From positions 3,224,001-3,288,000 of the forward strand of contig JAPFFF010000010.1 of the NCBI GenBank assembly GCA_039105265.1: a DNA stretch of 64,000 bases, read 5' to 3'. The DNA is from Tritrichomonas musculus (Eukaryota > Parabasalia > Tritrichomonadida > Tritrichomonadidae). A program made the translations under genes and the position numbers. The notes under the pieces were generated by a model. That model had not been told where the DNA came from. It ran no database searches and was given only the letters and a program-made list of their open reading frames with translations. This document shows, piece by piece, positions 33,449 to 44,639 of this stretch (position 1 is its first letter; every line of letters starts with the position of its first letter).

Positions 33449-36400
33449 ATGAGTTCCATTGCTTTAAAACAGAAGATAAACTCTGTCATCAGTCAAGTCA
33501 AGGATGGAATATATGGTGATGCATTAACTGATCTTATTGAATTTCACGATACAATTAAATATTCTTACTTTGTATACAACTCTTCCGACTTTAAACCAGA
33601 CTTAATCGAAAAAATGTTTATGGGATTTCTCCCACTTCTCGATTTCCAGACTAAGATGTTCAAAAAAGCGTTAGATCAATACCTTCGTCAATGGTTTTCT
33701 TTATGTATCTCATATTGCCCTCAATTCTTACTTCAACTTATTCAAAAAATCCGTCAACAAATACCAAAGCCAATAATTGACCCATATTTACTTGAAGCAT
33801 TATCGAATTTATTATTAACATTACCTGTTCAAGTACAAGTTGAACAAATACCGCTACTTCAAAAACTTTTATTCGCTTGCCCTCCACAATGCTTATCCTC
33901 GATTGACGATCGTATATGGACATTACTTATCAATAATTTGAAAGAAGACGACATCATCGATCTAGCACTTTTTTCAGTTACATCTGAAGACAGTAGACCC
34001 GCAATACAGCTTTCCCAAAAAAATCCGGAACAAATTGTTTCAATATTAGTCTTAAATGCGCCATACAATTTTCTTTATACTTTTTTGAAAGGTGTTAACT
34101 GCAAATTTGACATGGTTCCACTTCTAGCCAAGATAAGTGACACTCTTACATTCGAAGAATCAGTATCAATCCTCCACTATGTCCTTAAGACCTTCATCAT
34201 ATTATTAGATTTAATGGATGAATCACAAGCCGATGCCTGCCACCCGATTATCTCCAACCTACTGACTCGTATGAGCAAGAAGAAGAATCCTGAAGACAAA
34301 GAAGACCAAACCGTTCTCAAACCGTATGTTTTGAAAGCCTTAATAAAGTCTGAGAAGCAAAATTTGGCCAAATTTGACCAATTCAAAGAATATTTTGACC
34401 TTCAAAATGAAACACTTCAAGATTCCATCCTACATTACTACTTGGCACACATTGACGAAGACAGCGAACTTGGAACTGAGTCAAAAAATAAAATTTATGA
34501 CTTACTCTTGTCAATAACCGCCAAAAGGAGCCCCAAACCGTTGGCAAAACTGATCAAGGCCATGATCCATCACAGTGAGTCGCTCAAGAAAGTTGATTCA
34601 TTGAAATACGACCAAATATACGAGCGAATTTACAATCCTCTCCCGAAGACAGAAAAGTGCCTCACATGGGCCATTCGTCTATTGAATTTTTCAAAGGATT
34701 ATGATCGTTTCAACCGCCACATATATGACCTAATTTCACCTTCATCAACTGAAGAGTTTTCTGAGAAATACTACATTGAATTGAGAGACCAAATTGAATT
34801 ATTCAATACTTCAGTTAACTTCGATAGAATTGACTGGTTTTGTGGTCGGTCCCATTTGTACCTCCTCCTTTTCAAGTCAATCAAGGCCCAATTTGTCCTC
34901 GAGTTGCTTGCTTATAACTTGGTCGAACCAGAACATTTGGACGTTGCAATTGACTGTCTTTGTCACGAACCAACCGTTTCTGGACCGTTAGCATTTACGA
35001 CGGTTTTGTCACTTTTGAACAGTATTGCTGATCAGATGGGCTATGGTCCTCAATTGAACTTTGAGAAGCTTCATTTGAATTTGAACTTAGGAATGAACAA
35101 CACACAAAATTCGACAGAATTAGTCACATGGCTTTCACGTGATGATATTTCGAAGCTTTACAAGGACATTCGACAAAGCATACCTAAGTCATCATTTGGC
35201 CGAATTCTTTCATCACTTGTTCGTTGTCTGACACATTTGAAGAGCTTTGTAACAATCACAGATTCATTGGCCGTTGCTTTAATTATGATTGTTCGTTGCC
35301 TTGCTAACTCAGCACCAGAAGAGTCACCTGCTTTAATTGCCGAAGTTTACAAAGACATGAAAGAAGGCAAAATTGAAGTTCTTTCAGACAAGTTAAAGAC
35401 ACTTCTTGAAGACCAAGTTCAAGCCTTCTTTTTAAAGGATCAAATTTCAATGTATGGCAAAGCATCCTCTGAATTTTTGAGAGCTAAGATTCAATGCCTT
35501 GGTGAAGAAGTTGCATTAACAAAGAACACTCATGAAGGTCTTCTTGTTGACGCCGCTTCGAAAGATGCAGAAATAGCATCCAAGTATCAATCAAGGATTC
35601 AACAACCTCTTCCTCATCTTTCTACATTTTTGTTCTTTACTGAAGATTCACACAAAGATTGGAGAAAAGAATGCCAAGAGACCATTCCTTTCAATTTCTG
35701 GAACATTTCTCAAAATAAGGTGGAGATAACCGAGGAGATGATTCCTGAAAAGACAAACTGTTCTCTTCTCGATCATTGCCATTTCAATCTCTATTGTGAG
35801 ACGAAGAAAATTGAGAAAGACAAAATCGCAAATAAAGAATACATTAGATGCAAAAAAGTGGCACTTTATCGTTCTTCTATATCTGACAATAATGAAGAAG
35901 GCCAACTCGGTAGTCACTTCTTGTTTAGTATGAATGATCTACATATAATTGAAGGTCCTTTGATTCATCCCAACGAGCCCGCTACTTTGTATGGCGTCAT
36001 CTGTTATCTTTGGCACTCAAAGTACCCTCTTCCTGAGTCTGTTAAAGTCGAAGAAATTGAGGAATTTTGCTTGAGTAACGCTGACAAGGATATTCGTATC
36101 GCTGTCGGTTATTTGGCTTTCGCTCAAACTCATAACTTGCCCGTGAACATCAACGAATGGTTGAAGAAAATCATCGTCAATGAAAGAGACGATCTTTCTA
36201 TTTTCGCTGCTTCTCTTCTTCTCTGTTTCCCAATGGAAAAAGTTGACAAGAAGCAAATTAAAGAGTTTGTTGATAAATCACTCGAATCACTTGGCTATTA
36301 CAACCAAACTGACGCATCAATTATTGACCTCTTTGAAAACGAAACAGGAATGAAGTGGCAATTCATTCGATCAATTGTTCGCCTCTATTTCCTCAGCACG

Positions 36401-38050
36401 AACAATCAAGCACGAGAACGAAAGCCAAAAGAAACACAAGAAAAAGCCAAAACTGAAACTGAAGAAAAGCCAGCCGAAAACACTGAGAATGAAAACAATC
36501 AAACAGAAGAGAAACAAGCAGAAACCACTGAAAACGAAAATGAAAAAACAGAAGAAAAACAAGCAGAAACAACTGAAAATGAGAATGAGAATGAAACAAC
36601 TGTGACTGAAAACGAAAAAGTTGAAAATACTGCTGAGAATGAGAATGATAAAGCTGAGAGCAATGAGAATGTTAATCCTAAAGATAAGGAAGGCTTAGCA
36701 TCTTCTTCTGCCAATTTACTTGAAGTTGAAGCAGCTTTGCAAGTTGATCAAACAGTTACAAACAGTTTGAAGATCTCGAATTTGTTTGCGATGTCTGAGT
36801 TTGCCACGATTTCAGACACACAGAATGTCATAGCAGCAGCTCTTCAACAATTAACAATGAATGTTTGCACAGCCACATTTGCACATTGTGCACGTGCCAT
36901 GTCGACGCTTTTCCTATTCAACAGGGAAGACATGACGTGCCATCTTCTTTTGCCAACGAATTACAACGTCAATCAGCGTCTCATGTCATTCATTGACAAC
37001 ACCATGTATCAACGCCCACTTGTCATTGGCAGTGGTGTTATTGACTCAATTATTTCTGTGTTGAATAAGATTTCAGACAGCAATGAATATAGTCTTATAA
37101 TTATTCCAAGCTGCTTTGTTATTCTTCTTCTCAACCTCGCAACAACAGAGGCCGAGTATTCACACATCATTGATTTAATAACAAAGCGAGTTGGCAAGAC
37201 ACAAGACTTTTCACGTCGTATTCTTCTTCATGCAGATGAATACATTGATGCTGATGAAAAGATGGCTGAATTCTTAAACTTTAAGCCGCCTTCATTCATT
37301 CGTGGCTTGTTCCGTTCAGTCATAAAGAAGAGGAAAGCAAACATTCCTTCCGAGAAGAAGTATCTTCTAATTATCAAAAACTTATTCAATAAGTTAATTA
37401 CCAAGGAAAATTACATCTTCCCTGATTTGTGCTATGCTGGAATGGCCAAGATTGGAATGGAGCCTTGGAAAACATCTGCTTCTAATTTGACTAAGCTTCG
37501 TTTGGGTTTCAATGATTTACAAACAATTATGGGCGCTCATACTGAAATCGGTCCTCAAAATGGCGAATCTTACCTTCTTTACAAGCCAATTTCACAGCTT
37601 GAAGATAAAGATTTCAGAGAGACTCATGCTTGGCCCGATGCTGCAAGCGCTAAGAAAGATTTCGTTCGTCTTTTATTAGAAGCAGCCGTTGATGAAACCG
37701 CTTCAACCGTCTTTACAAATAACGTCTTTTCCGTCGTGTCTAAAAATACAAGTTTGAAGGATTTGGCTGAAATCGTCTTGGATCAAAAATACATGAATAA
37801 TGGAAAATTCTCCGCCGTCACTTTGGTGTTTAGAAAGTTGGAGGCGTTGCTAGTTAAGGCTGAAATGGAAGACTTGGTCCACGAGTGCGTGGCTTATCAC
37901 AACCCTAATAAAAAGATGTTCGACGACGATGAAAGAATTAACGCTTTTTATAACCCTAACGATGAAAAGTCTATCGCAATATCCCTGAAATATCAAAGAA
38001 AAGAAAAAGTTGAAACTTCTGCTACTAATGAAGAACAACAAAAAGAATGA
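33449..38050 (+). CDS. Large unrecognised alpha-helical (HEAT-like) protein
   Basis: 1533 residues, not recognised. The first 950 residues read as successive amphipathic helices rich in Leu, Ile and Lys without strict repeats, in the style of a HEAT/ARM solenoid scaffold. No catalytic motif, TM segment or signal peptide was seen. Residues about 988-1085 are an acidic Glu/Thr/Asn/Lys low-complexity linker in which a unit close to TEEKQAETTENENE occurs twice (about 1018-1047). A second helical part follows and the C-terminus is Lys/Glu-rich. The ATG at 33449 is the first in frame. A role as a large scaffold or as a complex subunit is a guess from shape only. Confidence 0.85.
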   Translation: MSSIALKQKINSVISQVKDGIYGDALTDLIEFHDTIKYSYFVYNSSDFKPDLIEKMFMGFLPLLDFQTKMFKKALDQYLRQWFSLCISYCPQFLLQLIQKIRQQIPKPIIDPYLLEALSNLLLTLPVQVQVEQIPLLQKLLFACPPQCLSSIDDRIWTLLINNLKEDDIIDLALFSVTSEDSRPAIQLSQKNPEQIVSILVLNAPYNFLYTFLKGVNCKFDMVPLLAKISDTLTFEESVSILHYVLKTFIILLDLMDESQADACHPIISNLLTRMSKKKNPEDKEDQTVLKPYVLKALIKSEKQNLAKFDQFKEYFDLQNETLQDSILHYYLAHIDEDSELGTESKNKIYDLLLSITAKRSPKPLAKLIKAMIHHSESLKKVDSLKYDQIYERIYNPLPKTEKCLTWAIRLLNFSKDYDRFNRHIYDLISPSSTEEFSEKYYIELRDQIELFNTSVNFDRIDWFCGRSHLYLLLFKSIKAQFVLELLAYNLVEPEHLDVAIDCLCHEPTVSGPLAFTTVLSLLNSIADQMGYGPQLNFEKLHLNLNLGMNNTQNSTELVTWLSRDDISKLYKDIRQSIPKSSFGRILSSLVRCLTHLKSFVTITDSLAVALIMIVRCLANSAPEESPALIAEVYKDMKEGKIEVLSDKLKTLLEDQVQAFFLKDQISMYGKASSEFLRAKIQCLGEEVALTKNTHEGLLVDAASKDAEIASKYQSRIQQPLPHLSTFLFFTEDSHKDWRKECQETIPFNFWNISQNKVEITEEMIPEKTNCSLLDHCHFNLYCETKKIEKDKIANKEYIRCKKVALYRSSISDNNEEGQLGSHFLFSMNDLHIIEGPLIHPNEPATLYGVICYLWHSKYPLPESVKVEEIEEFCLSNADKDIRIAVGYLAFAQTHNLPVNINEWLKKIIVNERDDLSIFAASLLLCFPMEKVDKKQIKEFVDKSLESLGYYNQTDASIIDLFENETGMKWQFIRSIVRLYFLSTNNQARERKPKETQEKAKTETEEKPAENTENENNQTEEKQAETTENENEKTEEKQAETTENENENETTVTENEKVENTAENENDKAESNENVNPKDKEGLASSSANLLEVEAALQVDQTVTNSLKISNLFAMSEFATISDTQNVIAAALQQLTMNVCTATFAHCARAMSTLFLFNREDMTCHLLLPTNYNVNQRLMSFIDNTMYQRPLVIGSGVIDSIISVLNKISDSNEYSLIIIPSCFVILLLNLATTEAEYSHIIDLITKRVGKTQDFSRRILLHADEYIDADEKMAEFLNFKPPSFIRGLFRSVIKKRKANIPSEKKYLLIIKNLFNKLITKENYIFPDLCYAGMAKIGMEPWKTSASNLTKLRLGFNDLQTIMGAHTEIGPQNGESYLLYKPISQLEDKDFRETHAWPDAASAKKDFVRLLLEAAVDETASTVFTNNVFSVVSKNTSLKDLAEIVLDQKYMNNGKFSAVTLVFRKLEALLVKAEMEDLVHECVAYHNPNKKMFDDDERINAFYNPNDEKSIAISLKYQRKEKVETSATNEEQQKE

Positions 38051-38580
38051 AGTAAAGTTTTGATTTTATTTTTAATTTTATTTTATTATTATTTTTATTA
38101 TTTTTTCACCTTTAAATTCCCCTTTTAATGATGATTTTTTAAGGTGAAAAAATTTTTTTATAACGGATTTCTCTCAATTTAAAAAGGCAATATTTCACTA
38201 ATCTAATCATTTTCTCTCTCCGATATTAATAAGGTATACTATATATTTCATGAATATATCATATATTTACTTGAATTGAAAATTATCATTATTCACTTTC
38301 ATGCGAATTGATGATATTTTGAATGGAAAATTGGCTGATGATATTGAGGACATTTTCTGATCATCTTTTTCTCCGCATTTTAATATAAAATATATATGAA
38401 TTTTGTCAGATATTGATAGACCATTTTTTTAATAAATGGAATTAAAGTTTATACTTTTTCAATGTAAACGTACATATTATTTTTTGAAATTGAAAAGATT
38501 TGGAGTCCAATTGAGTAGTATTTGATTTTGAAATTGAAAAGATTATAAAAATAAAATGGCTTTTTGAATATTTTTTATTT
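38051..38580. other. AT-rich spacer, no gene seen
   Basis: Downstream region of the 1533-residue gene; nothing recognised. Confidence 0.55.
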
Positions 38581-38581
38581 T

Positions 38582-39120
38582 ATGAAAGATCAAACTTTTT
38601 GTGAAAGAGTTTTTTTAATATTTTTTATATGCTTTTGCAATTATGCTCTTCCTATTTTTATTAAACAAGAGAAATATTTTGGTAATTCAAATATTGAATT
38701 GTATTTTAAAAAGTTGATAGATTTATTAGAAAATCTAAAAAAATTTCTGATTTATCGTTTTTTCTTGAAAAAATAAATTTATCTTAATTTTATACTATTT
38801 AAAATTCTAGTATACTTGAAATATAGATTAAAAAATTTACATTTATTACTTTAAAATATATTTAAACTGTTATCAATCAGAGGTTTTATTTGCCATAACT
38901 CAATTATTTCTATTTACAAAATGACATAAAATTTGATCAATATTTCGCTTTGTTATGCAAATATGATTATCTTGCTTTGGCTAAACGATTACTTGAAACG
39001 ACTGATGTTGATTTAACTTCAAAAAAAATTAAATTAAAGTTTTTTCTTTATTTTTGAATAGAGCTGTATTACAAATTGCCATCAATTTTGGAAATTTAGA
39101 CTTCTTCAAAAAAAAAATTA
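38582..39120 (+). pseudogene. Decayed ankyrin-repeat gene fragment
   Basis: Two ankyrin-like segments are readable. At about 38935-39020 the frame gives LLCKYDYLALAKRLLETTDV. At about 39057-39110, in another frame, it gives RAVLQIAINFGNLDFFK. An AT-rich stretch with no open frame of about 40 bases separates them. A 65-codon frame starting at the ATG at 38582 could be a remnant of the N-terminal region. No intact gene can be drawn. Trichomonad genomes hold very large ankyrin families, so dead copies are expected. Confidence 0.4.
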
Positions 39121-39181
39121 TTTTAGCCTCTGAATCCAAATTAATGAACAAATTAACATTAATAATGCATTCCTTCTTTCT

Positions 39182-39552
39182 TTTATTCAGTGGCAGATTC
39201 TGTGATCTTCATTAATCCAAAATCGACGAGTTTTGTTTCAAAGAATTCGTTAAGCATGATGTTATCGATTTTTAAATCTCTGTGAATCATTCCGTGCTTG
39301 TGAAGATAATTCATTGCATGAACAATATTGAGAACAATTCGTACTTTAAGTGTGTTATTTATTTCTTTTTTCAAAACTTCTTTTAGGCCATATTCAATGT
39401 ATTCAAGAAAAATCGCAATTGTTGTGATTTCTTGTTTTTCGCCTTTTTTATCAACAACTTCCAGGTTTTCAGAAATATTGATTCCTAATGCTTCACAGAT
39501 GCAAGGATGAGAAATATTATAAAGAATATGAAACTCTTGACTGGCTCTTTTT
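39182..39552 (-). pseudogene. Protein kinase catalytic-core fragment
   Basis: An open minus-strand stretch of about 120 codons without an initiating ATG at its start. It contains the alpha-C/beta-4 region (LYNISHPCICEALGI), the hinge (IAIFLEYIEYGLKEVL), HRDLKIDNIMLN and DFG (LVDFGLMK), then a stop soon after. The glycine loop, catalytic Lys and whole C-terminal lobe after DFG are absent. HRD and DFG are intact, so loss is recent or the piece is a truncated duplicate. It resembles the TKL-like kinases of trichomonads and the kinase gene at 49.8-51.0 kb. Confidence 0.65.
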
Positions 39553-39555
39553 GAA

Positions 39556-40286
39556 TTATAATTGGATTACGTTTTTTTTTTATTTTTTATTATTTTAAAA
39601 TAATTATGAATTTTGAATATACATATCGTTATATATGAAGATTTAATTAATAAATGAATTACTTTCTCTTATCATATTAACTTTTGAAAATCAATATTTT
39701 ATTAGGTATTATAAATTCATGTAATAACTTAATATTTAATGTTTTATTGGATATAAACAACCAAATAACTAATAAAATTTAATAAGAATAGAATTGTCAG
39801 TTTATTGAAAAATTAATATGCAATATTATATAGAAAATTTAAACATTAATATAAAAAATAAATAGGTTTGCGGTAATAATGAAAGTAAAAAAGTATATTT
39901 TGAAGTTTGGATAGGTAAAGATTAAAATATTTTTAAAAATACACATGATAAAAAGAATTTAGAAAAATAAATCATCTATATACATCACATACTTGATCTT
40001 CACTTGTTTTGATGCTTGAAACTTAAGTTGGGATTAAGCATGATGCTAAATTTTTAAGTTTTATTTTTCAATTAAAATTTTTATAAAAAAGTGAACTGAA
40101 AACAATTTTTGAACACAAAAAAAACCGATATCCTATTTTACAAAATAATTTAATAAAGAATGATCAAACAAGTTTAATTAATATAAATTATCAAAATAAA
40201 AAATTTGAATAATTAGAATTATTGAATAGTTTATTAATAATGCTACGACTTTTTAATAACATTTCATATCACATAACAAAATTTTC
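39556..40286. other. AT-rich spacer, no gene seen
   Basis: Presumed promoter region of the gene at 40287. TCATAT at 40264, about 20 bases before its ATG, is a possible initiator. Confidence 0.5.
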
Positions 40287-41141
40287 ATGGCTGATCATCC
40301 CTCATCTAAAAATTTAGATTCTAGTCCGACAAAAAACATAAATTACACACCTAGGCATTTCCTTTTAACAAAAAACCTCGAACTTTCTCCTGCTTTTAAG
40401 AGATTATTTGAGTTTCTCAAAATAGATCCCAAAGAATACGATACTGTCGAACATGCTCATAATTATTGCCAGAAAAACTTTGTACGACCTAAAGGAGTAG
40501 AAAGGAATAATATTGTTCCGCATAAACTTGATAGTATATATGATCAACTTGAACCATACTTCAATGACTTGGAAATGATTGAACCAATAATTCCATCAGG
40601 ACAATACAAATATTTATGCTTTAATGGACAATCTTTGGCTCAAATGCGAAGACAAATGGAATTCATTTCAAAAAATAAAAAATTAATATCTTACGAAAAA
40701 ATTATTTTTGCAGCAGGAGAACGCGTTATCTCAAATATTGATGACGGAGATCCGCTTTACGGAAGAGAAGATGTAAAACTTGAAACAGACGGAGCGCAAC
40801 TTTTATTAGATCAGTATTTTCCTGGAGAAGACGGAATTGTTATACATGCAACTACTAAAGGTACAAACCTTGAACGGCCAAATACGCGCTCAACTATACT
40901 TGAATGGTTTAAATCAAATCCGAAACCTGGCCCAATTCTAATGGTATCTAACAACCCTTTTATTGGATATCAGTATCTTACTTGGTTTATAGCTTTATCT
41001 GAAAAAAATTGGTTCAAAGAAGGAGGATCTCTTGATATGTGCGGCGACTCTATTAGAAAGTATAGAAGTAACAAAGTTGCAGTTACATTGGATAATATAG
41101 CAAGAGAATTAAATGTTGAGATTGCAGCAAGTAAAATTTAA
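40287..41141 (+). CDS. DUF218/YdcF-like uncharacterised protein
   Basis: 284 residues, cytosolic, with no TM segment or signal. The central and C-terminal parts have the layout of DUF218/YdcF-type Rossmann proteins: a beta strand ending in AAGE, a Glu/Asp-rich LYGREDVKLETDGAQ region, RPNTRSTILEW, then ILMVSNNPFIGYQ. This matches the sequence-order logic of bacterial proteins in which an Asn-Thr pair precedes a strand ending in Ser. The match is by motif feel only. Bacterial-type ancestry (lateral transfer) is plausible but unproven. The substrate is unknown. The ATG at 40287 is the first in frame. Confidence 0.5.
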   Translation: MADHPSSKNLDSSPTKNINYTPRHFLLTKNLELSPAFKRLFEFLKIDPKEYDTVEHAHNYCQKNFVRPKGVERNNIVPHKLDSIYDQLEPYFNDLEMIEPIIPSGQYKYLCFNGQSLAQMRRQMEFISKNKKLISYEKIIFAAGERVISNIDDGDPLYGREDVKLETDGAQLLLDQYFPGEDGIVIHATTKGTNLERPNTRSTILEWFKSNPKPGPILMVSNNPFIGYQYLTWFIALSEKNWFKEGGSLDMCGDSIRKYRSNKVAVTLDNIARELNVEIAASKI

Positions 41142-41678
41142 TATTATATTAAAATTTCTTTTAAACATTTTCATTTTATATTTTTTTTTTTTTTATCAAC
41201 ATCATTGAAAATCAATCCAAAACTCAGAAAGGATTTAACATTATTTAAGAATTTTGGATTAACATATAGCGATCTTAGATAACCACAAATTTTTATTTTT
41301 TGCTTCGCGATATGTGTTGATTTTTCTTATTTTGACTTTTTCTATCAACTTTTTAACTATATTCAAATTTGAATAAAAAGAGTTCAATTGAAATAATACT
41401 TCGGACTAATTAAAATAATTAAAATACTAATCTTATATCAAAAAACACATTTTAAAAAAATTATATGTTTTCAAAAATATTGAAATCATTTTTCGTCAAT
41501 TATCTTTGAAAAAAATATTGTATAATGAATACAAAATTTAAAATATTATAATAATATTTATTATTGATTATATTAAATCATTTTAAATTCATCAATTTAA
41601 TTTAATTACGAAGAATTTAGTAAATTATTATTTAACTATCATTCAATTTTTAAATAAAGAGATAATTTCATATAAGTA
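41142..41678. other. AT-rich spacer, no gene seen
   Basis: Nothing recognised except TCATAT at 41668, nine bases before the next ATG, a candidate initiator. Confidence 0.5.
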
Positions 41679-44312
41679 ATGCTGAAGAAAGAAGAAATTT
41701 CTCAAGTTCATCCAATCTTGGAACTTTATCCGGAAACGGTAAAATGCGTTTTTTTTGGACAAGTTAAAAAAATTAATACCAAAAAGCAAGTGCAACTGAG
41801 ACATTTATTAATAACCAATGCTGCAATTTTTCTTTTGGTGAAAAAGAAGTTTCCTTCAGGATTTCGTTTATCTCGATTTATCACATATGATGATTTATCG
41901 GAAATATCAGTAATGAGCACTGCAGACCATGCTGCATTACATGGTGATGAAGGTTCAAGCGGCTCAAAAGATCTTTATGTAATTAGCATTTATGCTAATA
42001 ATTCACACGATGGCTATTCAGGTGATTCAAATTCACAACATTTAGCTTTACAATATTTAATGTCCAATACAAAAGATATTGCAGAAATAATTGCCCGAAT
42101 GCTAATTATAAAAGCATCATTTTGCCCCAAATCGAAAGACATTCTTGATCCTTCGACACCTGAAAATATTCGTGATTTGATTAATGAATCCAATTATTTA
42201 TATGAATCTAATGCTATCTTTGCAGATAGATTTTTATCGCTTTGCGTAACAAATGATACTTCTCCACAACTTAATAACCAAATAATAGAACTATACAAAA
42301 CATTATCCGAAATTAATAACGAAGTTCATTTTACATCGCAAATGCTCTCTTATGTATTTATTCCTCAATTTACCGAAGCTATAGCTAATTCGTCATCACC
42401 TCCTTTTCATGATAAGCCTTTCGAAATTATTTTTGAAAAAGGCAATTACGATAAGATAGCTAGATGCCTACAGATTTTATTCATTGAGTGCTCATTTGTT
42501 GAAAAGGTTACATTTAATGGAGTTATTTTTAGTTCTCTCGATAAACCATCCGACCTTTTCCCAGATCCTCATCAAACATCTCTAAATACTATTTCATTTA
42601 TTAACAGCAACCTAAAATCAAATGATTTTAAACATTTAATTAGTGATCTAAACCATTATAAAGGAAAAATTACAAACCTTGAAATACATAATTCAGATAT
42701 TGATGACCATAACTTCAGATTTCTTTTCAATACAATTTTTGATGCGAAATGCTTCAAACATCTTAAAATACTTTCTTTAAGTGGACTTGAAATGGATGTT
42801 CAACTTTATATCATGCAATTTTTGGGTAGTAATAACGTTCTTAAAAATAAAACGATAGAAACTCTCAGCGTAAACAATTCAACTTTATCAGTAGAAAATG
42901 TTTTGCTCAATATCACCCTATTCGAAACAGGCCTAAAAAATTTAATTCTTACAAGATGCCAGTTCGCTAACCCAATTCCTCCCAACGCAATAACAACTTT
43001 TCAACAACTCCAAACTATTGACTTAAGCTATACACAATTTACATCGACTGCTTTATTATCTTTATTTAAAGAATTATCAACTGTTGCCTCAAATGAAAAG
43101 AGTCCAGCCCCATCAAAACTTATATTAAACGAATTAGATATTTCAGAAGACGATATTTCCACATTTTATGAAAATTTGAATGGATCAATAGTAGTCAATA
43201 CTTTAACAACATTTTCATGGGCAAACAATAAAATAACAGAGAAAAATATTGATTCATTCTTTGGATTTTTGAAAAAACAGATTAATTTGAGAGAAATCGA
43301 CGTATCTTTTTGCCTCGAATTTGAAAACGGCCAAATCGATCAAGAAGGTGAATTTAATGATGGAACTGCGACTCCATTTAAGAAAATTGCTGAATATATT
43401 AAAAATATGAAATTAGAATTCTTATCGATCCAAGGTGAAAACAAGACAGCCTATAAGAGTGAATATTTCAACATTATATTAACTGTATTTAGCGACCGTT
43501 TATTGCAATTATCAAAAGAGAAGTATCATTTTAACAAAATTGGTCTTGATATCAGAGGTCAGCAAATTGGCAATGAAGGCATCGAAACCCTCACAAAAAT
43601 AGTCAATGAGATACCAACATTAGACACACTCTACTTTGATCACACTGGCTCCTCAATTGATGGTCTCATCACTCTCATCACAGCCATGCTTGACATCAAG
43701 TCAACTTTACAGAAGACAATGTGGCCAGAAAAGGACATTAAAGACTCTCTTCATAAAGTGAATGCTTCTGAAAGGACAAACTATTTAAATACTACTAATG
43801 AGCTTAAGAAAAAGTTCGAAAGACGATTTGGTAAATCATCAATACCTAAATCAGCATCAGAAAAAATTTCTGATGGCCTGAAAGCAGCTGCTTTTATGGT
43901 AGACAGATCATCTTCAAAAAGTAAGTTTGTACTTCCTCCAGGTATCGGAATGACCACGAAAGGGAAGAGAGCAGACAAAGGAAAAGTAACAATTAATTTG
44001 GGACCCACTGGAATCCCCCGTGGTGGTGGTGGAAGCAATAAAGATTTCAGAAAGAGAGGCTGCACAACTGCTGCTTCTAACACTACTCCCAAACTTATCA
44101 ACGCTCGTAGCGAGAATACAAACTCTGTATTAAATGTATCTGGTCAAGGAAGCCAAGGAAACGTACAGGACTATTTAGAGACGCTTGTAAGCATGAAGGA
44201 GCAGAGTATCGACTCCCTTTTGACTGAATGCGTTGGTACAAATGAAGGCGGTGTTCAGAAAGATCCTTTAGTTATAGCTATGCAAAACATTCAGAAGTCA
44301 TTGGAAATTTAA
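41679..44312 (+). CDS. PH-like plus leucine-rich-repeat protein (CARMIL-like)
   Basis: 877 residues. The N-terminal 150 or so residues form a PH-like beta-rich domain (VKCVFFGQVKKIN..LRHLLITNAAIFLL). A helical linker follows, then RNI-type leucine-rich repeats from about 230 to 680 (for example LQTIDLSYTQFTSTALLSLF and LREIDVSFCLEFENGQ). The C-terminal 170 residues are basic and Gly/Ser-rich, with a GIPRGGGGSNKDFRKRG stretch. PH plus LRR horseshoe plus disordered tail is the layout of CARMIL proteins, which bind membrane lipid and capping protein and shape cortical actin. A capping-protein-interaction motif was not identified, so the actin role is inferred. It lies on the same strand as a second gene of this type at 46.6 kb. 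Confidence 0.75.
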   Translation: MLKKEEISQVHPILELYPETVKCVFFGQVKKINTKKQVQLRHLLITNAAIFLLVKKKFPSGFRLSRFITYDDLSEISVMSTADHAALHGDEGSSGSKDLYVISIYANNSHDGYSGDSNSQHLALQYLMSNTKDIAEIIARMLIIKASFCPKSKDILDPSTPENIRDLINESNYLYESNAIFADRFLSLCVTNDTSPQLNNQIIELYKTLSEINNEVHFTSQMLSYVFIPQFTEAIANSSSPPFHDKPFEIIFEKGNYDKIARCLQILFIECSFVEKVTFNGVIFSSLDKPSDLFPDPHQTSLNTISFINSNLKSNDFKHLISDLNHYKGKITNLEIHNSDIDDHNFRFLFNTIFDAKCFKHLKILSLSGLEMDVQLYIMQFLGSNNVLKNKTIETLSVNNSTLSVENVLLNITLFETGLKNLILTRCQFANPIPPNAITTFQQLQTIDLSYTQFTSTALLSLFKELSTVASNEKSPAPSKLILNELDISEDDISTFYENLNGSIVVNTLTTFSWANNKITEKNIDSFFGFLKKQINLREIDVSFCLEFENGQIDQEGEFNDGTATPFKKIAEYIKNMKLEFLSIQGENKTAYKSEYFNIILTVFSDRLLQLSKEKYHFNKIGLDIRGQQIGNEGIETLTKIVNEIPTLDTLYFDHTGSSIDGLITLITAMLDIKSTLQKTMWPEKDIKDSLHKVNASERTNYLNTTNELKKKFERRFGKSSIPKSASEKISDGLKAAAFMVDRSSSKSKFVLPPGIGMTTKGKRADKGKVTINLGPTGIPRGGGGSNKDFRKRGCTTAASNTTPKLINARSENTNSVLNVSGQGSQGNVQDYLETLVSMKEQSIDSLLTECVGTNEGGVQKDPLVIAMQNIQKSLEI

Positions 44313-44639
44313 TTTCTCTAATTATGATTTTTTTTTTTTTTTAAATAATAAATACGATCTAATTATGATTCTTTTTTATTTAATGAAAAAGAAAATTGCT
44401 TAAACAAAAAAAAGCTCTTTATTAAAATAATATTTTTCAACAATGAAAATACAAATGTAAAATATATCATTAATTAATAAAATTCAATGCCAATAATTTC
44501 ATGTTTTATTTTTTATAATTTACATATAAGCATAATTTTTTGAGATAAACCTGCATTTTAGTTTTGCAAAATTTTGATAAAACGATTCTAATAAGGCCAA
44601 AAAAGGTAATTTTTTTAGTTTATCTTCAGATGGTACAAT
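44313..44639. other. Short AT-rich spacer
   Basis: No gene seen; a T run near 44327 follows the LRR gene. Confidence 0.5.

Noticed and set aside
36371-36714. Several Phe/Ser- or Lys-rich frames overlapping the acidic linker of the 1533-residue gene
   Set aside because: Shadows of the low-complexity coding repeat in other frames.
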